Source of the DNA: Labedella gwakjiensis
GTDB lineage: Bacteria; Actinomycetota; Actinomycetes; Actinomycetales; Microbacteriaceae
Reading direction: 5' to 3'
DNA: 64,000 nt
Assembly (NCBI RefSeq): GCF_003014675.1
Contig: NZ_PYAU01000001.1
Location: 3,038,001-3,102,000, forward strand
Part shown: positions 51,052 to 59,796 of the stretch, piece after piece
Layout of the letters: each line of letters begins with the position of its first letter
Numbering within the stretch: position 1 is the first letter of the stretch
Program-made: the position numbers and the translations under genes
The notes under the pieces: generated by a model
What the model was told of the DNA's origin: nothing
Databases searched by the model: none
The model's input: the letters and a program-made list of their open reading frames with translations, nothing else

Positions 51052-52080
51052 ATGGCAAGCAACGCCGTCACCATCCCCGTTCCCGGTCCGTCTGGCGAGC
51101 GCGAGGTGCGCATCTCGAGCCCCGATCGCGTCCTCTGGTCGGAGGCGGGCATCACGAAACTCGACCTCGCCACCTACATGGTGGAGGTGTCGAACGCGTT
51201 CCTCGCCGCGAACGGCGACAGGCCCGTCTCGCTCCAACGGTTCCCCGCGGGTGTCGACGGCGAGTGGTTCTTCTCCAAGAACCCGCCGAAGGGCGCCCCC
51301 GACTACGTGGACGCCGTGACGGTGACCTACCCGAGCGCGCGATCGCACCCCCAGGTGGTGCTCCACGAGGCCGCCGCGACCGTGTGGGCCGTGCAGATGA
51401 ACACGGTCGTGTTCCACCCGTGGGCGTCGCGCGCCGGCGACACGGACCACCCCGACCAGTTGCGCATCGATCTCGACCCGCAGCCGGGGACCGACTTCGA
51501 CGACGCCATCCCGGCCGCGATCGCTCTGCGCGATCTGCTCGCGGAGGTCGGTCTCACGGCCTTCGTGAAGACGTCGGGCAACCGCGGACTGCACGTCTTC
51601 GCGCCGATCGAGCCGACGGTCGAGTTCCTCGAGGTGCGGCACGCGGTCATCGCAGCGGCGCGCGAGCTCGAGCGCCGCATGCCCGACGCGGTCACGACCA
51701 ACTGGTGGAAGGAGGAGCGCGGCGAGAGGATCTTCGTCGACTTCAACCAGGCGAATCGCGACCGGACGATGGCCGGCGCGTACAGCCCGCGTGCGCTGCC
51801 CGAGGCGACGGTGTCGTGTCCGCTCGAGTGGGACGAGCTCGGCAGCATCGATCCCCACTCGCTCACCGTTCGCACCATCCCGGAGCGACTGCGCACGGTC
51901 GGGGACCCGTGGGCGCGCATGCACGAGAAGCCCGGTCGTCTCGACGTTCTGCTGGAGTGGTGGGCTCGTGACCTCGAGAACGGCCTCGGCGAGCTCCCGT
52001 TCCCTCCCGATTTTCCGAAGATGCCGGGCGAGCCGCCGCGCGTGCAGCCGTCCCGTGCCCGTACGCCAGACGCCGAGTGA
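51052..52080 (+). CDS. LigD-type DNA primase-polymerase (stand-alone PolDom)
   Basis: The 342-residue protein is the archaeo-eukaryotic primase-like polymerase of bacterial non-homologous end joining. Motifs are SSPDRVLWSEAGITKLDLA, the QRFPAGVDGEWFFSKNPP loop, the metal-binding LRIDLDPQPG, TSGNRGLHVF and RIFVDFNQANRDRTMAGAYS. It fills gaps with NTPs or dNTPs at broken ends. Here it is separate from the ligase domain, which is encoded convergently at 52568-53623. No ku gene is in the window. Confidence 0.93.
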   Translation: MASNAVTIPVPGPSGEREVRISSPDRVLWSEAGITKLDLATYMVEVSNAFLAANGDRPVSLQRFPAGVDGEWFFSKNPPKGAPDYVDAVTVTYPSARSHPQVVLHEAAATVWAVQMNTVVFHPWASRAGDTDHPDQLRIDLDPQPGTDFDDAIPAAIALRDLLAEVGLTAFVKTSGNRGLHVFAPIEPTVEFLEVRHAVIAAARELERRMPDAVTTNWWKEERGERIFVDFNQANRDRTMAGAYSPRALPEATVSCPLEWDELGSIDPHSLTVRTIPERLRTVGDPWARMHEKPGRLDVLLEWWARDLENGLGELPFPPDFPKMPGEPPRVQPSRARTPDAE

Positions 52081-52148
52081 CCCACTCCTGACCCCCTGAG
52101 GGTCTCGCATGTGCGTGATGATTTGTGCATAGTCGCGATTCCTGGCTC

Positions 52149-52177
52149 TTGAGGGGGCAGGGCTGCGGGGTTACGGT
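52149..52177 (+). promoter_or_regulatory. Predicted promoter of the DUF2277 gene (TTGAGG-N17-TACGGT)
   Basis: TTGAGG (52149-52154) and TACGGT (52172-52177) are spaced by 17 bases, and the -10 box ends six bases before the ATG at 52184. Confidence 0.55.
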
Positions 52178-52183
52178 GTCGGC

Positions 52184-52456
52184 ATGTGCCGGAACATCCA
52201 CACCCTCCACAACTTCGAGCCCGCGGCGACGGACGACGAGGTCCACGCCGCCGCCCTCCAGTACGTCCGCAAGATCAGCGGCTTCACGAAGCCCTCGCAG
52301 GCGAACCAGGAGGCGTTCGACCGCGCCGTCGCGGAGATCGCCCACATCTCGCGTCACCTGCTCGAGGATCTCGTGACGACGGCCCCTCCGAAGAACCGCG
52401 AGGTGGAGGCCCAGAAGCACCGCGAGCGCTCCGCGAAGCGCTTCGCCACCGCCTGA
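52184..52456 (+). CDS. DUF2277 family protein
   Basis: The 90-residue protein matches DUF2277 throughout: MCRNIHTLHNFEPAATDDEV at the start, QYVRKISGF KPSQAN in the middle and TAPPKNREVEAQKHRERS at the end. It is small, soluble and helical with conserved Cys2 and histidines. The family has no known role but is often found beside DNA-repair genes. Promoter and start are clear. Confidence 0.9.
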   Translation: MCRNIHTLHNFEPAATDDEVHAAALQYVRKISGFTKPSQANQEAFDRAVAEIAHISRHLLEDLVTTAPPKNREVEAQKHRERSAKRFATA

Positions 52457-52479
52457 CCCCGCCCCGCACCCCTCCGCCC

Positions 52480-52541
52480 TACCCCAAAAAGATCGCGATA
52501 CAGCATCGGGTTTCGTGCTGTATCGCGATCTTTTTGGGGTA
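52480..52541. terminator. Perfect 26-bp bidirectional terminator with T-tracts
   Basis: Arms 52480-52505 and 52516-52541 are perfectly complementary around a ten-base loop. Each arm carries an A5/T5 run, giving a T-tract in both directions. It separates the convergent DUF2277 and LigD ligase genes. Confidence 0.92.
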
Positions 52542-52567
52542 TGAGGAGGGGGAAAGGAGGGGTGGGG

Positions 52568-53623
52568 TCAGGAGAGGATGGTGCCGAGGTCGTAGCGGGC
52601 GGGGACTTCGAGCTGGTCGAACGTGCACGAGCGGGCGTCGCGGTCCGGACGCCACCGCGCGAACTGAACCGTGTGCCGGAAACGGCTGCCCTCCATCTGG
52701 TCGTAGCGCACCTCGACGACACGGCGCGGGTGCAGGCGCACGTACGAGACGTCCTTCCCGGAGGAGAAGCGCGAGCGATCCGTCTCTCCGCGCACGATCT
52801 CGCCGTCCTCGTCGCGGACGACATCGGGTTCGAGCTCCTCGACGAGCTCGAGCCGCCGCGCGGCCGTGAAGGCCGACGCCCCACCGACGTTCCGCAGCTC
52901 GCCGTCGCCGTCGTACAGACCGAGGAGGAGGGAACCGACACCCGCTCCGCTCGTGTGGACCCTGTAGCCCAGCACGACGGCGTCGGCCGTACGGTGGTGC
53001 TTAGCCTTCAGCATCACGCGCTTACCGGGCGCGTAGGCCGCGGCGAGCGGCTTCGCGACGACACCGTCGAGTCCGGCTCCCTCGAACTCCTCGAGCCAGC
53101 GCCTGGCCACCTCGACGTCCGTGGACGTCTGCGTGAGGTGCACCGGCGCATCGACGTCCGCGAGCATCGTCTCGAGCGCGGCGCGACGCTCGGAGAAGGG
53201 AGCGTCGAGGATCTCCTCGCCGTCGACCTGGAGGAGGTCAAACGCCACGAACGACGCCGGGGTCTGCTCGGCGAGCAGCGTCACCCGGCTCGCTGCGGGG
53301 TGGATGCGCTGCGAGAGCGCCTCCCAATCGAGGGTCTCGTGCCCGGGCTCTCCCACGCGCACGACGATCTCGCCGTCGAGCACACAGCCGCGGGGGAGCC
53401 GCTCCGCGAGCGCGGCGACGAGCTCGGGGAAGTACCGTGTGAGCGGCTTCGATCCGCGGCTGCCGAGCTCGACGTTCCCCTCGGCGTCGACGTACACGAT
53501 GCTCCGGAACCCGTCCCACTTCGGTTCGTACGAGAGCCCGCCCTCCACGCGGTCTGGCTCCGGGACGGCATCGACCGCCTTCGCGAGCATGGGGGAGACG
53601 GGGTCGTCGATCGTGAGCGGCAT
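52568..53623 (-). CDS. ATP-dependent DNA ligase (LigD ligase domain, LigC-like)
   Basis: The 351-residue ligase seals DNA breaks by adenylated-lysine chemistry. The nucleophile is K35 in EPKWDGFRS. DGEIVV, FVAFDLL, GLDGVVAKPL and VMLKAKHH mark the nucleotidyltransferase motifs, and the C-terminal OB-fold domain ends with the ATYDL-like region PARYDLGTIL. It lacks polymerase and phosphoesterase domains, so it is the stand-alone type used in actinobacterial NHEJ. It converges on the polymerase gene, not joined with it. Confidence 0.93.
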   Translation of the reverse strand: MPLTIDDPVSPMLAKAVDAVPEPDRVEGGLSYEPKWDGFRSIVYVDAEGNVELGSRGSKPLTRYFPELVAALAERLPRGCVLDGEIVVRVGEPGHETLDWEALSQRIHPAASRVTLLAEQTPASFVAFDLLQVDGEEILDAPFSERRAALETMLADVDAPVHLTQTSTDVEVARRWLEEFEGAGLDGVVAKPLAAAYAPGKRVMLKAKHHRTADAVVLGYRVHTSGAGVGSLLLGLYDGDGELRNVGGASAFTAARRLELVEELEPDVVRDEDGEIVRGETDRSRFSSGKDVSYVRLHPRRVVEVRYDQMEGSRFRHTVQFARWRPDRDARSCTFDQLEVPARYDLGTILS

Positions 53624-53710
53624 GCGACCATCCTGTCCCCGCCGGACCGCGCCCGCCAGGGGGTCGGGTCGGTGCGAGGCAAGGCCCCGGGTGTTGTCGG
53701 GGGCCGGCCG

Positions 53711-53716
53711 TAGACT
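53711..53716 (+). promoter_or_regulatory. Predicted -10 box (TAGACT) of the hydrolase gene
   Basis: TAGACT lies 53 bases before the GTG at 53770, which itself has a GGAGG ribosome site. Confidence 0.35.
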
Positions 53717-53769
53717 GGCGCACCGCCGGCTCGTCGTAACCGGACGCCCACCTGAGAACCGGAGGTCCC

Positions 53770-54984
53770 GTGCCGCTCGATCCCTTCTTCGCCGACCGAC
53801 TCCGCACCCACCGCGCCTATCTCGTGCGTTCGACCCTCCAGGGCTTCGCGAAGCGCCGCGGGTGGCCGTGGCTATCGCGGCTTGCGCTGCGTATCGCCCC
53901 ACCTCCCGCCGCGTCGAGTGCCGGGACGGTAGCCCCATCGGGAGCCGCCGCGGAGAAGGGCGGTGTCGGCGCGGCTGTCACGCAGGGGAGCACGCCAGCC
54001 GCCGCCAAGCCAGCCGCCGCGAAGAAGTCGGCCCCGAAGAAGACGACGCGGAAGAAGCCGAAGAAGAAGCCCACGCGCGCCTCGCACCGGAAGGCCGCCA
54101 TCGCGTGGGACGCGACGGAGCTCGACGCCGTGGGCCAGGCCGGGCCCGACGTGCGCATCGAGGAGCACACGGTCTCGGTGCCGGGTCGACCCGACGTGCG
54201 TGTCCGCATCTACTACCCGGACCTCGGGAGCGCCCCGAACGACGACGACCGCGCGGCGGTCCCCGCGACCCTCGCCTTCTACGGTGGCGGGTTCCGCATC
54301 GGCGGCATCGACTACCCCACGACGGACGCGGGGTTCCGGCTGCGGGCGTTCGACGCCGGCGTCGCCGTGGTCGCGGTCGACTATGCCCTCGCGCCCGAGC
54401 ACAAGTTCCCGGCGGCTGTCGAGCAAGGGGGCGCCGCGCTCGGCTGGCTCGCCGACAACGCGTCTCGTCTCGGCATCGACGGGAAGCGGCTCGCGATCTC
54501 CGGGATCTCCGCCGGCGGAAACATCGCCGCCTCTGTCGCCCTCGCCAACCGCGACGGCCGGAACGTGCCCCTGCGGCTCCAGCTCCTCGAGGTGCCCGTC
54601 GTGGACCTCACGGGGCGGCACATCGACTTCGCGCCCGTGCGGGCCATGGGGGTGCCCACGATCTTCGCGATTCGCGAGATGCGTTCCGTGGCGCGCACGT
54701 ATCTGCCGAACCCGTCGGATGCCCGCAACCCGCTCGCCTCCCCGCTGCTCGCGCCGTCGCACGCCGGCCTGCCGCCTGCCCACATCCTCACCGCCGAGTT
54801 CGACGCGCTGCGCGGTGAGGGAGCCGCGTACGGCGCGAAGATCCGCGCCGACGGCGGGGACGCCACGGTGGTCCGGTACCTCGGCATGACGCACGACACA
54901 CCGATCTTCCTCGGCGCGGTGCCCGCCGCCCGTCGGTGGCACCGCGACGTCGTCACGGCCCTCCGCACCCTGCACGACGACTGA
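53770..54984 (+). CDS. Alpha/beta hydrolase (hormone-sensitive-lipase-like) with histone-H1-like basic linker
   Basis: The 404-residue protein has an esterase domain from about residue 128. It has FYGGGFRIGG at 170-179 (the oxyanion loop, with Tyr in place of the usual His), nucleophile S247 in GISAGGN, an acid in TAEFDALRGEG and a His in GMTHDTP. Before it lies an unusual segment at 76-108, nearly all Ala, Pro and Lys (AAAKPAAAKKSAPKKTTRKK), like histone H1 or HupB tails, and an N-terminal 45-residue helical part. The tail could bind nucleic acid or the cell envelope. GTG start with GGAGG ribosome site. Confidence 0.85.
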   Translation: MPLDPFFADRLRTHRAYLVRSTLQGFAKRRGWPWLSRLALRIAPPPAASSAGTVAPSGAAAEKGGVGAAVTQGSTPAAAKPAAAKKSAPKKTTRKKPKKKPTRASHRKAAIAWDATELDAVGQAGPDVRIEEHTVSVPGRPDVRVRIYYPDLGSAPNDDDRAAVPATLAFYGGGFRIGGIDYPTTDAGFRLRAFDAGVAVVAVDYALAPEHKFPAAVEQGGAALGWLADNASRLGIDGKRLAISGISAGGNIAASVALANRDGRNVPLRLQLLEVPVVDLTGRHIDFAPVRAMGVPTIFAIREMRSVARTYLPNPSDARNPLASPLLAPSHAGLPPAHILTAEFDALRGEGAAYGAKIRADGGDATVVRYLGMTHDTPIFLGAVPAARRWHRDVVTALRTLHDD

Positions 54985-55047
54985 TCACACACCGAGCGCC
55001 CCGCGCTCCGAGCACCCGCTGCACGGCGGCGGGTGGAGGATGGATGA

Positions 55048-55983
55048 ATGGCACACACCTGGATCGCCCGTGACTTCGGCGGGCTCGACGTCTTCGACTT
55101 CGTGGAGGAGGAGGTCGCTCCTCCCGGACCCGGCGAGGTGACGATCGACGTCTTCGCGGCCGGCATGAACCCCGCCGACTACAAGCACATCGCGATGGGC
55201 GGCGACCCGTCCGATCTGCCGATCCATGTCGGCTACGAGGTCGCGGGCATCCTCTCGGCCGTCGGTCCGGACACCGAGATCGCCTCGGGCGGCGGCGCCG
55301 ACGGCGACGAGGTGCTCGCGTTCCGTATCCGAGGCGGATACTCCGACTCGGTCACGGTGCCGGCGAAGGACGTCTTCGCGAAGCCGGAATCGCTCGACTT
55401 CCCGGAAGCGGCCAACCTGCTGCTCGCGGGGACGACCGCGGCCGAGATGCTCGACGTGACAGGGGCGAAGGCGGGCGAGACGATCCTCGTCCACGGAGCC
55501 TCCGGCGCCGTCGGCGTGAGCGTCCTGCAGCAGGCGCGACTGTTCGGGATCCGGGTGATCGGTACGGCGAGCGACGCGAACATGGGCGTCGTGATGCGCT
55601 ACGGCGGCGAGCACGTCGTCTATGGCGACGGGCTCGAGGAGCGCGTGCGCGACCTGGCCGCTGGTCCCATCGCCGCATCGCTCGATTGCGTCGGCACGGA
55701 CGAAGCGATCGACGTCTCCCTCGCGCTCGTCCCCGACCGCTCGCGCATCGTGTCGATCGCGAACTTCGAGCGTGCCGAGCGCGACGGGTACCGCGTGATC
55801 ATGGGCCGCTTCCCCGCGAGCGCGGTCTTCCGCGACCGTGTTCGGGCGCACCTCATCGAACTCGCGGGTCGCGGCGACCTCGTGGTGCCGATCGCGCGCA
55901 CCTTCCCGCTCGCCGAGGCGCGCGAGGCGATGCGCTTCCTCGCCGACCAGCACCCCGGGGGAAAGCTCGCGCTGCTGCCGTAG
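55048..55983 (+). CDS. Zinc-independent NADP-dependent quinone oxidoreductase (MDR superfamily)
   Basis: The 311-residue protein has the medium-chain dehydrogenase fold: FDFVEEEVAPPGPGEVTIDV, AAGMNPADYKHI and the NADP loop ILVHGASGAVGVSVLQ. No catalytic or structural zinc cysteines are present, as in quinone oxidoreductases. Substrate unknown. The ATG at 55048 follows GGTGGAGGATGG. It converges on the xi-class transferase, 16 bases apart. Confidence 0.9.
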   Translation: MAHTWIARDFGGLDVFDFVEEEVAPPGPGEVTIDVFAAGMNPADYKHIAMGGDPSDLPIHVGYEVAGILSAVGPDTEIASGGGADGDEVLAFRIRGGYSDSVTVPAKDVFAKPESLDFPEAANLLLAGTTAAEMLDVTGAKAGETILVHGASGAVGVSVLQQARLFGIRVIGTASDANMGVVMRYGGEHVVYGDGLEERVRDLAAGPIAASLDCVGTDEAIDVSLALVPDRSRIVSIANFERAERDGYRVIMGRFPASAVFRDRVRAHLIELAGRGDLVVPIARTFPLAEAREAMRFLADQHPGGKLALLP

Positions 55984-55999
55984 CCGGCGGGCATGAGCG

Positions 56000-57025
56000 T
56001 CAGGCGAGCGGCGGAACGCGCTCGCCCTCGGGCGGCGGTGGCGGCGGTGTTCCGTCGCCGAACGGGCGACCGCCGAGCTCCTCGCGGCCGTGCGGCGTGA
56101 GCCAGCCGCGCGGGTCCGGTCCCTTCGGGATGATGCCCGTCGGGTTGATGTCCGAGTGGACGACGTAGTAGTGCGCCTTGATCTGCGCGAAGTCGATCGT
56201 GTCGCCGAAACCGGACGTCTGGAAGAGGTCGCGAGCGTACGCCCACAGCACGGGCATCTCGTCGAGCTTCGAGCGGTTGCACTTGAAATGGCCGTGGTAC
56301 ACGGCGTCGAACCGCGCGAGGGTCGTGAAGAGGCGCACGTCGGCCTCCGTGATGGTGTCTCCGACCAGGAAGCGCTGAGTCGCGAGACGCTCCTCGAGCC
56401 AGTCGAGGCGGGCGAAGAGCGTGTCGTAAGCCCGCTCGTAGGCCTTCTGGGAGCCGGCGAAGCCTGCCTTGTACACACCGTTGTTGACGTCGTGGAAGAT
56501 CTTCTCGGCGACGTCGTCGATCTCGGCGCGCAGATGCTCCGGATAGAGGTCGGGGGCGCCCTCGCGGTGGAACTCGGTCCACTCGGTCGAGAAGTCGAGC
56601 GTGATCTGGGGGTAGTTGTTCGTGACGACCTGGCCGGTCGGCACGTCGACGATCGCCGGGACGGTGATGCCGCGCGGATAGTCGGGGAAGCGTGCGAAGA
56701 ACGCCTGCTGCAGTCGCTCGATGCCGAGCACCGGGTCGACGCCGCCGAGATCGAGGTCGAACGTCCAACTGCGCTCGTCGTGGGTGGGACCCGGGAGCCC
56801 GAGCGAGATCGCGGATTCGAGACCCAGCAGGCGCCGGACGATGACGGTGCGGTTGGCCCACGGGCAGGCGCGCGCCGCGACGAGGCGGTAGCGCCCGGCC
56901 TCGACCGGCCATCCGTCACGGGCGTCGCGCGTGATGCGGTCCTCGATGTAGTTCGTGTCGCGCGTGAATTCGCGACCGGGCTCGACGTACTTCCCCTGGG
57001 GGGACTGCTTCTCCGTGGCGGACAT
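56000..57025 (-). CDS. Xi-class glutathione S-transferase-like protein (glutathionyl-hydroquinone reductase family)
   Basis: The 341-residue protein has the catalytic C54 in RACPWANR near the N-terminus, LGLPGPTHDERSWTF, and the C-terminal helical domain with ITEADVRLFTTLARFDAVYHG and HFKCNRSKL. These mark the Ecm4/YqjG family, which reduces glutathionyl-hydroquinones. Actinobacteria use mycothiol, so the natural substrate here is probably a mycothiol conjugate. The C-terminus ends in a Pro-rich tail. ATG 57025 has TACCCT six bases upstream. Confidence 0.9.
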   Translation of the reverse strand: MSATEKQSPQGKYVEPGREFTRDTNYIEDRITRDARDGWPVEAGRYRLVAARACPWANRTVIVRRLLGLESAISLGLPGPTHDERSWTFDLDLGGVDPVLGIERLQQAFFARFPDYPRGITVPAIVDVPTGQVVTNNYPQITLDFSTEWTEFHREGAPDLYPEHLRAEIDDVAEKIFHDVNNGVYKAGFAGSQKAYERAYDTLFARLDWLEERLATQRFLVGDTITEADVRLFTTLARFDAVYHGHFKCNRSKLDEMPVLWAYARDLFQTSGFGDTIDFAQIKAHYYVVHSDINPTGIIPKGPDPRGWLTPHGREELGGRPFGDGTPPPPPPEGERVPPLA

Positions 57026-57031
57026 ACTTCC

Positions 57032-57037
57032 AGGGTA
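57032..57037 (-). promoter_or_regulatory. Predicted -10 box (TACCCT) of the xi-class transferase gene
   Basis: TACCCT on the minus strand is six bases before the ATG at 57025. Confidence 0.45.
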
Positions 57038-57087
57038 GGGGTGCATACATGTGAATGGACCCAGGTTGCGTCCGTGGCGGCAGCCGC

Positions 57088-58800
57088 CTAGTCCGTCGCG
57101 GAGAGGGCCTTCCGCAGAGGATCGAGCCCCATCGGTCCGAGCGCGAGTGCATCGGCGTGGAACCGGCGCGCGTCGAATCCGTCGCCTCGCTGGGACCGCG
57201 CCGCATCGCGGGTGTCGGTCCAGAGCTTCGCACCCACCTTGAAGGCGAGGGCTTGCCCCGGCCACCCCAGATACCGGTCAACCTCGAACCGGGCCGTCAC
57301 GGGATCGACGAGGGCGACGTCCGTGAGGAGATCGCGCGCGAGAGACGGCGTCCACCGCGCCTCATCGGTGAGCGGTGTCGCCGGGATCGGCCGACCGGTG
57401 TGGAGCCCGATGTCCGCGACGATCCTTACCGACCGCCAGATCTGCCCGAGGAGGAGCCCGAGCCGTTCGGCGTCGTCGCGCACGAGGCCCACGTCGCCCG
57501 CGAGCTGCTCGGCGTAGTGCGCCCATCCCTCCGCGTAGCCGTGCACGTGGCAGAGGTAGCGCTGCCACGGGTGCAGTGCGACGTTCGCGTGGGCGACCGC
57601 ATGCTCGTAGTGGTGACCGGGCACGCCCTCGTGGTGGAGACTCGTGACGTCGCGCCACGTCGAGACGGTGTCGGTCCCACCGGGGAGTGTCCAGACCACC
57701 CGCGGTCTCCGCGAGCCGTCCGGTGCGCCGGGGGAGTAGAAGAAGACTCCGGACGCGGCCTCGGAGACGATGCAGTCGACGTCGCGGACGTGGGGCGGCA
57801 TGTCGAGCGCATCACCGTCGAGCGCATCGATGGTCGCGCCCATCCGCTCGGCGAGCCAGGCCCTGATGACCGGGACGCCCCGGAGCAGGCGCGACTCGTC
57901 GGCATCCAGCCGTCGGGCGGCGTCCCGTATCCCCTCCGCGCCGAGCCGCCGAGAGACGACCGTCGCCTCGGCGACCAGGCGGTGCAGTTCGTCCCAGCCG
58001 TACGCGGAGATCTCGTCGAGGTCGAGCCGGGCGCCGAGGAAGCTCGACGCCGTCGCGGCGTACACGTCCTCTCCCACGGCATCGGCCGAGGGGGCCGAGG
58101 GGAGGAGGTCGTCGACGAGGAAGCGGCGGAACCGCTCGGACGCCTCCGTCATCGCGGCGGCGGCGGCCTCGAGGCGGCGAGCCCGGGCGGGCGACAGCGC
58201 GTCGGCATGCGCGATCGAGCGGTAGACGTCGAGGCCCGACGGGTCGATCCAGGACGCGACCTGCTCGGCGACGCCGCGCACCTGGCGAGCGGCCGCGACG
58301 CCGCTTCCGGTGAACTCACCGCGATCGCCGGCCGACCGCGATTCCCTCAACGTGCGCTCATAGTCTGCGAGCACCGACGGCGCGGCCTCGAGCCGCACCA
58401 GCCCCTCATCACCCGCCTCGTCATCGGTGACGACCACGGAATCGAACGCCTCGCGCACCCGGTGGACAGGGGTGGCCAGCGGCGCGAGCAGCCGCGTGGT
58501 GAAGCCGGTGTGATCGAGGGATCGCGTGCTCTCGAGCCGTTCGATCATGGCCGCCCGGAGAGCGCGTTCCGTGGACGACAGGCCCGCCTCGTCGACAGCC
58601 ACGAGCTCGTCTCGCACGGCGCCGTCGAGGGTGTGGCGCTCGGCGTACCACTCAGGGCTCGCATCGGGGAACGGCGCGACCGGCCCTCGTCCGATCGCCT
58701 GGGCCGCCGCCGGCTCGTGGGCGGCCAACCGCTCGACGTAGCGATCGGCGATCCCGGCCACGGGCGTTCGCTGCGGTCCGTTCTCGGCGTCAGAGCTCAT
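57088..58800 (-). CDS. DUF885 family protein (putative metallopeptidase)
   Basis: The 570-residue protein has the DUF885 features: LHHEGVPGHHYEHAVA (an HE...HH zinc-like motif) near residue 390 and VHGYAEGWAHYAEQL shortly after. The family is helical and thought to comprise zinc-dependent carboxypeptidase-like enzymes of clan MA; activity is not established. No signal peptide, so cytoplasmic. The ATG at 58800 has no clear ribosome site. It is divergent from the endonuclease/exonuclease/phosphatase pair. Confidence 0.88.
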   Translation of the reverse strand: MSSDAENGPQRTPVAGIADRYVERLAAHEPAAAQAIGRGPVAPFPDASPEWYAERHTLDGAVRDELVAVDEAGLSSTERALRAAMIERLESTRSLDHTGFTTRLLAPLATPVHRVREAFDSVVVTDDEAGDEGLVRLEAAPSVLADYERTLRESRSAGDRGEFTGSGVAAARQVRGVAEQVASWIDPSGLDVYRSIAHADALSPARARRLEAAAAAMTEASERFRRFLVDDLLPSAPSADAVGEDVYAATASSFLGARLDLDEISAYGWDELHRLVAEATVVSRRLGAEGIRDAARRLDADESRLLRGVPVIRAWLAERMGATIDALDGDALDMPPHVRDVDCIVSEAASGVFFYSPGAPDGSRRPRVVWTLPGGTDTVSTWRDVTSLHHEGVPGHHYEHAVAHANVALHPWQRYLCHVHGYAEGWAHYAEQLAGDVGLVRDDAERLGLLLGQIWRSVRIVADIGLHTGRPIPATPLTDEARWTPSLARDLLTDVALVDPVTARFEVDRYLGWPGQALAFKVGAKLWTDTRDAARSQRGDGFDARRFHADALALGPMGLDPLRKALSATD

Positions 58801-59031
58801 CCCACGATTCTTCCGGCCGTCTCTGGCTCACGGCCGTCCCGTCGTCGGCGGTTCGCCCGATGTGCCCTCTGCGGGCCGACGGCATGAACCCCGGGTGAAT
58901 CCATCGCCAATTCGGCGAGAACGCCCTCCGGATCGGCGTCGTCCATTCGCCTCGCGCTCATACGATGGCGGCGAAGACGGTCCTCGAGCGGGTCGGATCC
59001 CGGTCGGTCGTCTCCGAGGAGAGGCGATCCC

Positions 59032-59757
59032 ATGAAGGTCCTGAGCTACAACCTCCGACACCACCGCGCCGCTGGCGAGATCGCGCAGCTCGCGACCGAG
59101 CACGGGACGGACGTCCTCTGCCTCCAGGAGGCGTACGCGGCCCAGCTGCCCTCCCGCGCCGGCGCCCTCGAACTCGCCGCGACGACGTCGACGGGTCTCC
59201 TCGGGCTCGCGATCTACGTGGACGCGTCGCGCTTCGCGGTGGTCGCGAGTCGTGCGTTCCGCCTCAAGCCGGGCGTGCACGATGTCGTCTTCCTCCCCGA
59301 GACGGAGCGCCTGCTCGCCGTGCGACTCGTCGACCGACGTACCGGAGCGGCGACCACCGTGGCCTCCTTCCACGCCGCGCCTCTCACCGCCACCAACATC
59401 CTGCGACGGCACCAGGTGTCCGCAGCCCACATGCTGCTCGACGACCTCGGAGAGGGCGAGCCGGTGCTCATGATGGGGGACTTCAACTACCCGCTCTTCC
59501 GGACGGGGCTCGCCCGTCTCGCGTCACGCGACGGCTACGCCCTCTCGGTGAGCGATCGACCGACCTACCGCCACGTGGGTTCGTTCGCCACCCACTTCGA
59601 CCTCGTCACGTCGCGCGGCCTGCGCGTCGAGTCGGTGCGCACCCTGCCGGAGGGCGCGTCCGATCACCGGCCGATCCTCGCCGTCGCCGGCCTCGCGGAG
59701 ACCTCGACCCGCGTGGCGACACGGCAAACCGTGGGGACGGTGGCGCCGAACCCGTAA
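59032..59757 (+). CDS. Endonuclease/exonuclease/phosphatase family protein, first paralogue
   Basis: The 241-residue protein is a compact DNase I-like metal-dependent phosphoesterase. It has SYNLRHH at residues 5-11, the metal-binding LCLQEA, a central VASFHAAPL, MMGDFNYP with the catalytic Asp-x-Asn and the final SDHRPIL with the Asp-His pair. Substrate may be a phosphodiester lipid, nucleotide or DNA. It has a GAGAGGCG ribosome-like site. A second paralogue follows 39 bases after the stop. Confidence 0.9.
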   Translation: MKVLSYNLRHHRAAGEIAQLATEHGTDVLCLQEAYAAQLPSRAGALELAATTSTGLLGLAIYVDASRFAVVASRAFRLKPGVHDVVFLPETERLLAVRLVDRRTGAATTVASFHAAPLTATNILRRHQVSAAHMLLDDLGEGEPVLMMGDFNYPLFRTGLARLASRDGYALSVSDRPTYRHVGSFATHFDLVTSRGLRVESVRTLPEGASDHRPILAVAGLAETSTRVATRQTVGTVAPNP

Positions 59758-59796
59758 CATGAGCGGGACCCATCGACGCACCCGAGGCGGAACACC

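Noticed and set aside
52480-52541. Inverted repeat as the end of an insertion sequence or a small transposable element
   Set aside because: It is a single compact hairpin between convergent genes with T-tracts, which is fully explained as a terminator.
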